Shown one piece after another: positions 57,056 to 64,000 of a DNA stretch of 64,000 nucleotides. Made by a program: the position numbers and the translations under genes. Below the pieces are notes generated by a model. The model worked only from the letters and a program-made list of their open reading frames with translations, did not search any database and was not told the DNA's origin. This stretch comes from Fonsecaea monophora (Eukaryota; Ascomycota; Eurotiomycetes; Chaetothyriales; Herpotrichiellaceae), in assembly GCF_001642475.1 (NCBI RefSeq), contig NW_019173945.1, forward strand, positions 310,001 to 374,000. Reading direction: 5' to 3'. Numbering within the stretch: the first letter of the stretch is position 1; every line of letters starts with the position of its first letter.

Positions 57056-57717
57056 GGCTCTCGCTTTGTTCTTGAATGTAGTGTAAAGTGTTTAGGAGGA
57101 GGTATTAAGGTCGCAAAAAAACGTAGAGAAAATCTGGTGCCAGTAATAGCATGAACGGGGGGTCGTGGTATTCGTGAGAAATCGTAACGTCATGAAGAAA
57201 AGATGTTCAAACTGCGTGGTTGATCGAGCTCTAGAGCGTGTTTATCGCTCCCCGTCGAGGGAATATACCACCGATCGGGGGCAGTCGAGGGAGGAGCGAC
57301 CTTTGTGTGGTCCGAGGAACGGTGAGAGTTTCGAGTTCTGTAAGTTGAGGACTTTTTCGAGGTCGGGCTGAGGTCTGCCGGTAGGGGAGGCTGGAAGGTT
57401 GGTTGTCGGAGGATTTGGCTTCTTACGATGGGCAAAGGTGGAGTTTCGGCGCGGACAAGCAGTAGCAGCCAGAAAAGCTGGGAAATGGGAAGGCAGGGAC
57501 ACGAAACCGGCCAATCAGAGTCGCGCTTGACGCGTTCCGTGCTTTGCCCCACCCAGATGGCGTTACGTGATTCCGCCCCGGACTGGTCACTGCTCAGCAC
57601 CAAAGCTAGCTGGACAAGCTGGACTACGCTGCTTGAGTGCTACTCTGGGGTCTGGAATCTGCAGCCTTGCATGGCGGTGGGCTGATCGTCCAAAGTAATG
57701 CAGCGGCTAACTTTCAT
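57056..57717. promoter_or_regulatory. Bidirectional promoter with CCAAT and ACGCGT boxes
   Basis: Shared promoter between byr4 and the XRCC4-type gene. CCAAT lies at 57511-57515 and an ACGCGT (MluI cell-cycle box, bound by MBF-type factors at G1/S) at 57530-57535. The motifs are seen directly; their use in cell-cycle control is inference. Confidence 0.45.
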
Positions 57718-58877
57718 ATGGTCATGGCGTCGACGTGGGTTATTCGGCTCATCCAAGCCGACAAAAGCAGCAGTCCAATATTGATCAATGTGTCACAAAA
57801 GGAAGGCGGGCATGATCTGGATCTCGACCTCCTCGCAACCGACGGCGAAGCAGCCTATGCCGGTAAAGGTGAGGTAACAAGTTCCAGCGAAACTGCTCTT
57901 GTGCTGAAATTCATGCAGTCAGGCAGCGCAGCCTCAAGAAATTGCGCGCGAAGAATTATGAGGGAAATGACGACGACTGGGCAAAAATCATCTCTTCCAT
58001 TCTCGGCACAGACACCAAAACCTCAGCCAGCATACAGCGTAAGAGCAATCTCGAGGTGACGTGTTCAGTAGCGGGCAAGGATCCTAAAGCCGTCTTATCA
58101 ATCACCATCAACAATAGAATCGAAGAGATCACACAGCGCCTTGGGGCTATTGAACTACCTCAAACGGAAGACACCGACGATGTGGACCTCTTTGGCTGGG
58201 CATCGCAGGCGGCTGAGAAGCGGGATGAGTTGCAAGAAGATGTCACAAGTCTGAAAGCGCAGGTCAAGACAAAAGATGAGGTGGTGGCAAGCCTCCAGAG
58301 ACAAATTGACGAATTGGTCGAAGCCAAAGCTGAGCACGAACAGCAGATGCTATCTAAATTTGCACTGCTCCTCAACGAAAAGAAGCTCAAAATCAGGAAT
58401 ATGCAACGGATCTTGTCCACTGCAAAGACGGACAAGAAAAAGTTGAAGGAGCTGCAAGCTGTCATTGGGGATGAAGCAGTCGGTGCAACTCGACGTCGTA
58501 AGAGACCAGCTGAGGACGTCGTGGACGACGATGATGAGAGTGATGGCTTCGAGACCACTGGCGCGGAACCTGCCACTAATATCGGGAAAGAAGCCGGATC
58601 ACCAAGTTCTGGTGACTCGACCCCAACACCCTCAGAGCGTGACGAGGATACCGATGAAGACAACTTGGATGCCCCGGCAACATATTCGGATCAACCAAGA
58701 ACTCGAGCAATAGATCCAGAACATGACCAAGGACAAAGCATGACGCAAGGTAACGGGCAGACTAAAGCTCAGGCCCAAGCTCAAACCACCCAGGCTGCAG
58801 AACAAAGCGACAGTGGTGATGGCAACGATGACAACGACGATGACGAGGAAACTGCGAGCGAGGATGACGAACTATGA
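57718..58877 (+). CDS. XRCC4: XRCC4/Lif1-type DNA-repair protein
   Basis: Exons are 57718-57868 and 57919-58877 (1110 nt, 369 residues), separated by a 50-nt intron; M at 57724 is an equally good start. The N-terminal head domain has W-V-I-R-L-I-Q, then G-G-H-D-L-D-L-D-L-L-A-T-D-G-E-A-A-Y, then L-K-K-L-R-A-K-N-Y-E-G-N-D-D-D-W. A long coiled coil follows (residues about 150-240) with K-F-A-L-L-L-N-E-K-K-L-K-I-R-N, the part that binds DNA ligase IV. The tail is acidic with Gln/Ala-rich repeats. In non-homologous end joining this protein stabilises ligase IV at double-strand breaks in the nucleus. The tail is poorly conserved and probably disordered. Confidence 0.87.
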
Positions 58878-59099
58878 GCACGCAAGGACCTAGAGTGGTC
58901 CTCTTCTTGATGATTTACGCAACAAAACCAAATTGGATACCCATTCTGCTCGGAACCAGACCAGGTCTTGATATGGGATCATTTTATTTTCTTTCATTCA
59001 ATGGTCAACCATTTCAATCATCTGTCACTATATTCGGAGAGCTTGGACTATATTCTCGCGTGTCCCCGTGACAAGATCCCGTCATATGTCTTGACAGCT
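58878..59099. other. 3' flanks of convergent genes
   Basis: Short gap between the XRCC4-type gene and the cipC-like gene; nothing else seen. Confidence 0.4.
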
Positions 59100-59652
59100 T
59101 CAGTAGTTGAAGTTTGGCTGGTCACGTTGATTGGGGTCATATTGATCCATGTCCCCATAGTGCTTGTCATACATGTGCTCGGCACTCTTCTTAGCATGTT
59201 CTCTTGCTCTGATCTTGTCATATTCGTCCAAGCCCTTTGTCTCAGCGAGTTTGTCGACTTCGGCTCCAACGAAGCCGGCAAGGAGTTCTTTGGCAAAGCC
59301 GTGGTTGACCGTCTTGCCTAAAAGGTGTCAGCGATGCACATAAGTTGCGAGTTTTGAAAGACTCCCATACCTTCTCTGCGTTGGCGGTCCTCGTAGAGCT
59401 TCATGCCCTCAAAGGCGGCTGCGCCACCAATGAGTTCATGAGAGAATTTGGCCTCATGTCTTTCGTCCCCGTTATCTGACTTCTTGTTAGACTCATGTAG
59501 GTAACACTGACCCATCGCTACCGGTGCAAGCGTTCGAGGTTACTTACAGACTTGCTGATGAGCGTCACGGCTTTCGTCTAGGATAAGTCCAGTCAGCATG
59601 GGATGGAGGGGCATTGAAGAGACGGTCAGGTTTACTTACCCCAACCAAACAT
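59100..59652 (-). CDS. cipC: CipC-like stress/antibiotic-response protein (DUF3759)
   Basis: Minus-strand exons are 59652-59640, 59577-59548, 59475-59371 and 59317-59100 (366 nt, 121 residues); the first coding exon is 13 nt and the second 30 nt. The assembled protein starts M-F-G-W-D-E-S-R-D-A-H-Q-Q-V-Y, then H-E-A-K-F-S-H-E-L-I-G-G-A-A-A-F-E-G-M-K-L-Y-E-D, then H-G-F-A-K-E-L-L-A-G-F-V-G-A-E-V-D-K-L, ending in a charged tail with M-Y-D-K-H-Y. This is the small helical CipC family, first seen as a concanamycin-induced protein of Aspergillus and often abundant under stress or infection; its biochemical role is not known. Because of the tiny exons the gene is easily missed by simple open-frame search. 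Confidence 0.9.
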
Positions 59653-60718
59653 CTTGATTCGAAGTGCTAATTCTGATAGAGTTGCTTGTGGTTTAAGAGT
59701 CAGATGAAAAGGGTCGGATGAGTTTGAGAGTCTTGAGTATGTCAACAAACAAAGAAGAAGCAGAGGACAGGTGGGGAGATATATAGGTTTTCAGAAGCGG
59801 CTGTCTTGTCACCGCCCCAGGGGCTTGAGTGAAATCAGAACACGCACTTGCCCCTCGATGCATCCCTCTCGCTGGTAGTTCGCCATTGGGATTGCGTAGA
59901 TATGACCCCACCTCGGTCACAGCAGCGGCCAGCCATTTAGCTTGATGTTTCTTCTGTTTCACCTTCTACGAGCATTGCGTCAACATGTGAGCGTTGCTCA
60001 GCAGCTCAAAGTCCCTCCTAATGTCCCCTGCAAACACTGCTCGAGCCGGTGCTGGGTTCCCGAAACAAGATTTCAGCTGGCCAACAGTGGCTGTGCATCA
60101 CAGTGTCTCTCTTCACCGTTCTATCACTGATCCGAGCTATGCATCAGTGATGCTGGAGCCAATGCAGGTCCGCCACCCCACATCTGTTCAGCTCGCTTGT
60201 TCCCGCCATTTTCAGGGCCTTGTTTGCTTCACCGGGCAATTCTTTCACCAATGTTCTCGGACCAAATATGTTACTATTAGGCGCGCTCTGTGCAGTGACG
60301 GGTTTCGCATGTCAGCCACCTCAGCTCCCTTGGAACGCGGAAGGATGCGGGCTGCTTCAAGTTTTCACTGAGGGGTGTAAACCCGATGCAGGGCCCAGGG
60401 AAACCTGGGAGCCGAGCGCCAAGCACAAAAAAGAGCTCGCGAGCATTGCTTGACTGCTGGAGCCAAGTCTAACGCCAAAGCTTGTCTCGGACCCTGACAA
60501 CCTTCACAGCCCAGCATGCGCCCAGACACAGAACGTCATGCTCGACGATTCCTAGCAAGCTGGATCTGCAACCGCAAAACGTACCGGTCAATTTGTCCAG
60601 TACCAGATCTACCCCTACTCCAGCACAAATAGAAGGGTTGGAGGATCAGCAAAGACACGTGTGTATATCGCAAAAAACCTTGTTTCTGTCCAGACCATCC
60701 CTCGATCCCTGCGCCACA
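59653..60718. other. Intergenic region between divergent genes
   Basis: Promoter space of cipC and of the APT-like gene. The frame of the APT-like gene stays open upstream to 60482 but has no ATG. No other gene is supported. Confidence 0.4.
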
Positions 60719-61480
60719 ATGCCTCACCAGCATCTGGGGGCCGCTCCAACCGCCAGCGACTTGCCAAACGTTCTCAAACCGATCCTCCATCTTCCACCAG
60801 ACAACAAGCCAACGAATGTGGTCATCTTCCTCCCAGGCTTAGGTGACACCTCAGCCAACTTCTCGTCCTTCTCTCGTGCGCTGCAACTCCCTGACGCTTT
60901 GGCCATCACGCTCAACCCACCTTTTCCATTACCATTCCCCCTGGGACCTGGGGATCAGTGGTCTGAGGACCTTCACATCGACACCGCCACGGGTGAACTT
61001 GATCCGGACTCACCTTTGACCAAGTCCGTGGATCTAGTGGCTGAGGAAGTTATTTCGAAAGTCCTGATCAACAAGTTCAAGTACCGACCAGACCACATCC
61101 ACCTCTTTGGCTTTGGACAGGGAGGTTCAGTCGCTCTAACGGTCCCTCTACACCCATCACTATCTTCTCTACCCTCATTGGGAGGGGTTATATCAGTTGG
61201 GGGAGCTCTGCCGCTATCTGCACCTCTCACAGGCAGCAAGTCTCAGAACAAAACACCGGTTTTGATCCTTTCAGGTTCTAAATCACCACTTGCATCGGTT
61301 GGCTCCAGCCCACTAAACCGCATCAAGTCCACCTATGAGTTTGTCACTTATAATCAGTGGAAGAAGGCAGACGATTCGCTGCCTAGAAATCGAGACGAGG
61401 CTCTACCCATGATGCAGTTCTGGGCACGAAGGTTAAGAAGCCGACGAGGTGTCCCGGATGGCGCGATCGAGATAACCTAA
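60719..61480 (+). CDS. Acyl-protein-thioesterase-like alpha/beta hydrolase lacking the nucleophile Ser
   Basis: Single exon of 253 residues. The fold of the phospholipase/carboxylesterase (APT) family is visible: V-V-I-F-L-P-G-L-G-D-T-S-A-N-F in the first strand-loop, then the elbow L-F-G-F-G-Q-G-G-S-V-A-L, and V-L-I-L-S-G-S-K-S-P near the acid position. In active thioesterases the elbow is G-F-S-Q-G-G; here the Ser position is Gly. The usual final D-x-V and G-H-x signals are also not evident near the C-terminus. It may be a non-catalytic family member or act by another means. No signal peptide; cytosolic. The neighbour on the right, convergent, is the Mmc1-like gene. Confidence 0.8.
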   Translation: MPHQHLGAAPTASDLPNVLKPILHLPPDNKPTNVVIFLPGLGDTSANFSSFSRALQLPDALAITLNPPFPLPFPLGPGDQWSEDLHIDTATGELDPDSPLTKSVDLVAEEVISKVLINKFKYRPDHIHLFGFGQGGSVALTVPLHPSLSSLPSLGGVISVGGALPLSAPLTGSKSQNKTPVLILSGSKSPLASVGSSPLNRIKSTYEFVTYNQWKKADDSLPRNRDEALPMMQFWARRLRSRRGVPDGAIEIT

Positions 61481-61552
61481 CTTGGTGGTACATGAGCTTT
61501 CGATTACTTATCAACCTTAGTGCAACAGTATCGCCAGTTGCAACTTGACCGA

Positions 61553-63577
61553 TCATTTTTCAAGTCGATCTAATTCTTCCTTGGCTCTCGTCACAGCATC
61601 TTCAACCTCTTTCCGACTCTGCAATTCGACCTCATCCTCCACGACTCGATTGGCAGCATCAACTAGCTCCTCCATCCTGCCCACAATCCTCTGAATAACA
61701 GTCCTGCCTTCGTCGTACAAGTTATGCTCCAATGCCTTCGTAGCCTTGAACCAGTCTCCTTGCATACGCCACAACGCGTAAGCAGTACCCAGCGCTGCTA
61801 TCGTACCAGCTTCGTACATGCTGCCAGGTGTGATGGAAAGGTAGGTCAGAGCCGAGAGCCCGCCGGTCAGACCCGTGATTGAAAGGGTTTTGAGCACAAT
61901 CTGTTGAGCAGTGCTGGTGAGATCCGCAATTGCCCGTTGCATTTGCTCAGAACGGGTACTGGAGATCGATGAAGACAAAGGTATAGGTTGGGGGACAGGG
62001 ACCATCTCGACTTCAGCGGTTCCCTTGGGATTTATCAGGACTGTCCTCATAGGAGGGTCAGTCGCAATGCTAGCTTGCGCCTGCAGTACGGGGTTGGGCT
62101 CTGTCTGTTTATTTTGGTCCGCCTCCATTGTCGATTTTCCTTCCTGAGGCAGTGGAGGCAAGGCGTCTGTTGGCGAGATACCCGCCTGAGACAGCCTACC
62201 AGATATTTCATAGACTGCGCGCTCAGTGCGAGGAAGCCAGGCATTTGAGACAAGGTCAGTGATGATCAGACCAACATCATCCACACGCCAGAACAGCTTG
62301 TACCAAGCCAACTTGCGCCAGTTGTGGGAACTCCAAGCTGATGCGAGCCCAGATTGGAGCTCCTGGTGGGCGTTACGAGAAAATCCCTCGATGGCTTCCT
62401 CGAGGTTGGCTTTTGTTGCTGGGCTCAATCGCCGAGCTGCGTTCGATTGAGCTTCTAATGAAGCTTGAAGTTGCAAGTTGGTCATGGCAGTTGTCAGTAG
62501 AGAAGAAATCAAGGCCTTCACAGGTGCCGGAATGGGTCTTTCGGATCTTGCAGCTGAAGTCAGTGAAAGCCAGTTGGACAATGTTGGCATGCCTGAGTCG
62601 ACCCATTTGTGTTCGTATTCTGTAGCTTCCCCTACAGATCTTCGGATTGCTGCCAGGCCATCCTCTGCTTTTGCTGCGTCCACGACCAAGACCTGGGATT
62701 GGCTTTTTGCTTGGAATCCTTTCAGGTCAACTACCAAACTCACAGATTCTCGGTCTTCCCGAGCTGTGAAATTGGTCGACGCCAATAACTCTGCCGCCAA
62801 CATGAGCCCATCCAGGTCTTTCGTAACCAGCAGAGAGCTATGTACTGGTTGGCTGATAGTCGTCTGTCTTCCACTCGCGGCGGTTGGAGTTCCAATTGAA
62901 GGTGACAGGAATGCATCTGAGGTAACTGTTTGCGCTCCTTGCAACAGCTCACCATTGCGGGGTCCACTGATGCTTGACAAGAGTATCTCCATATTGTTTC
63001 TCTCGAGTACGTTCGATGGGACGTGCAGTACTGGGATGCTCATCTTCGGCCGAGGAAGACTTGGATTCGGTGCTCGTCCATAACGTATCAACACGCCTCG
63101 ACTGAAGTCTGTGTTATTGGCACTCTTGATCAACTCCCTCTCCCAGCTCGCTTCGTCTTCCAATGCGTCCGCAAGCAGTAATCTGACCACCCTGCTTGCG
63201 GTATCTTGTACGTTCAGTCCCAAAATAGCCACCCTGGTCACTGGGGTTTCGGACTCGAGTCCTTGAAGGGCAAGCTGTAGTCGACTGAGGTTGATCTGAG
63301 CGGCTGCTTTTTTTCGTACATTGAGGAGCGACTCGTAGAGAGGTTTATACCGCGCGGGGACGGGCTTTGTCGCGTTCACGGCAGTAGTAGAAACCAGGGT
63401 GGTGGTGGACGTTGAAGCATGCCGACGCCTGCTGTTTCTGCTCCCGGTGCCGGCTGAGGGAGCTGTCCATCGTGAAGGCCTGGTTGTCCGCCAGGTTGTA
63501 CAAGATGGGCAGAAGAAGAAGTTGTCCAGGAAGGCCTCAATCTGCTGACCAGCATAGACCCCACGGGGTCCTTTCAT
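61553..63577 (-). CDS. mmc1: Mmc1-like mitochondrial protein
   Basis: Single exon of 674 residues. The N-terminus (about 60 residues) is rich in Arg, Ser and Thr and poor in acidic residues, like a mitochondrial presequence. The middle contains R-V-A-I-L-G-L-N-V-Q near residue 115 and a long mixed region. The C-terminal part holds the helical block N-W-R-K-L-A-W-Y-K-L-F-W-R-V-D-D-V, two possible membrane helices (I-T-G-L-T-G-G-L-S-A-L-T-Y-L and A-G-T-I-A-A-L-G-T-A-Y-A-L-W), then W-F-K-A-T-K-A-L-E and a terminal coiled coil with R-A-K-E-E-L-D-R-L. This matches the fungal Mmc1 C-terminal domain family of mitochondrial membrane proteins, sometimes compared with degenerate dynamin-like proteins; I know no firm biochemical role. 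It diverges from a gene at the right edge. Confidence 0.78.
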   Translation of the reverse strand: MKGPRGVYAGQQIEAFLDNFFFCPSCTTWRTTRPSRWTAPSAGTGSRNSRRRHASTSTTTLVSTTAVNATKPVPARYKPLYESLLNVRKKAAAQINLSRLQLALQGLESETPVTRVAILGLNVQDTASRVVRLLLADALEDEASWERELIKSANNTDFSRGVLIRYGRAPNPSLPRPKMSIPVLHVPSNVLERNNMEILLSSISGPRNGELLQGAQTVTSDAFLSPSIGTPTAASGRQTTISQPVHSSLLVTKDLDGLMLAAELLASTNFTAREDRESVSLVVDLKGFQAKSQSQVLVVDAAKAEDGLAAIRRSVGEATEYEHKWVDSGMPTLSNWLSLTSAARSERPIPAPVKALISSLLTTAMTNLQLQASLEAQSNAARRLSPATKANLEEAIEGFSRNAHQELQSGLASAWSSHNWRKLAWYKLFWRVDDVGLIITDLVSNAWLPRTERAVYEISGRLSQAGISPTDALPPLPQEGKSTMEADQNKQTEPNPVLQAQASIATDPPMRTVLINPKGTAEVEMVPVPQPIPLSSSISSTRSEQMQRAIADLTSTAQQIVLKTLSITGLTGGLSALTYLSITPGSMYEAGTIAALGTAYALWRMQGDWFKATKALEHNLYDEGRTVIQRIVGRMEELVDAANRVVEDEVELQSRKEVEDAVTRAKEELDRLEK

Positions 63578-63859
63578 GGTGTGCTCAGTTATTTGAGCAG
63601 TCTTTGTCTCTGAGCATGGAATGATGTAAGTTCAATTGGAATCGCAAACATATTAGCAGCTGCGTCTCCAAACTGCGACGTGCGGCCCGAAGTTTTGCCG
63701 TATATACAATCCACGAAACGACCGCCCAAGACGCGCTTCGTTGACTTCTTACCGTGTCCCTCTTTAAACACTCTCGATCCTCGCTATCAGCCCGCAATTC
63801 TGTCTTGTTGATGTCAAGCATATGATGCTAACCCATCTGCATACACCAAGGGAGCTAAC

Positions 63860-64000
63860 ATGGCTTCTACGACCACCATAAACACCTGGATGGAAGAGCT
63901 TTTGTTCTCCTTCCCGCTTCCATCCGCAATAAACGATGTACACAGATACAAAGACGATTTCATCCGCACCATCAAGCACCACAACTATGGCCGGACGAAT
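63860..64000 (+). CDS. 5' end of an unidentified gene (runs off the window)
   Basis: An ATG with a good context opens 47 codons to the window edge without a stop: it starts M-A-S-T-T-T-I-N-T-W-M-E-E-L-L and continues with F-P-L-P-S-A-I-N-D-V-H-R-Y-K-D-D-F. Too short to identify. It diverges from the Mmc1-like gene by 282 nt, a spacing that fits a shared promoter. Confidence 0.5.
   Translation, partial: MASTTTINTWMEELLFSFPLPSAINDVHRYKDDFIRTIKHHNYGRTN

Noticed and set aside
61553..63577. Calling the Mmc1-like protein an active dynamin GTPase
   Set aside because: No intact P-loop or switch motifs can be seen, so GTPase activity is not supported.
1..64000. Transposons, CRISPR arrays, rRNA genes or prophage
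   Set aside because: No transposase, reverse transcriptase, long terminal or inverted repeats, spaced arrays or rRNA blocks could be recognised on either strand.

Overview
The window is nuclear DNA from a filamentous ascomycete. Genes are split by many short spliceosomal introns (about 42-90 nt, GT...AG, often with a CTAAC-type branch site), there are no operons, and the gene families are fungal (TRI12-type MFS, HET-domain, Byr4, CipC, fungal-type Sey1, Cys-rich copper ATPase). The mix suggests a Eurotiomycete, perhaps a black yeast-like lineage, but that placement is inference. Exon-intron models were built by eye and checked by reading-frame arithmetic; most give an exact multiple of three.

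1-28 kb is a metabolic, partly decayed stretch. It holds the 3' end of a Baeyer-Villiger monooxygenase, a 13-exon TRI12-type efflux pump, the housekeeping genes SEY1 and the complex I NDUFA8-type subunit, and a small Cys/His protein. Then come a cytochrome P450, the broken start of an FAD monooxygenase, a broken fungal transcription factor, an NTF2-like protein, a vanillyl-alcohol-oxidase-type flavoenzyme, a berberine-bridge-type flavoenzyme and a DHA1-type MFS pump. No PKS, NRPS or terpene synthase is visible. The oxidative genes look like an aromatic/phenolic tailoring or catabolic neighbourhood with its own exporters and a decayed regulator.

28-46 kb contains a CrpA-type copper-exporting P-type ATPase with a metallothionein-like N-terminus made of an 8-residue tandem repeat, a dimeric alpha/beta-barrel-like protein, acetate kinase, a secreted alpha/beta hydrolase, a decayed multi-pass membrane protein gene, a bZIP/DUF3425 regulator and a large HET-domain protein divergent from it, and a DUF1398 protein.

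46-64 kb is mostly conserved fungal genes: a secreted alkaline phosphatase, a membrane-anchored GH43 glycosidase, Byr4 (septation/mitotic exit regulator) divergent from an XRCC4/Lif1-type NHEJ factor, a CipC-like stress protein, an APT-like hydrolase without its nucleophile serine, an Mmc1-like mitochondrial protein, and the 5' end of one more gene running off the right edge. Long gene-free stretches lie at 24.5-26.4 kb and 48.9-51.6 kb.
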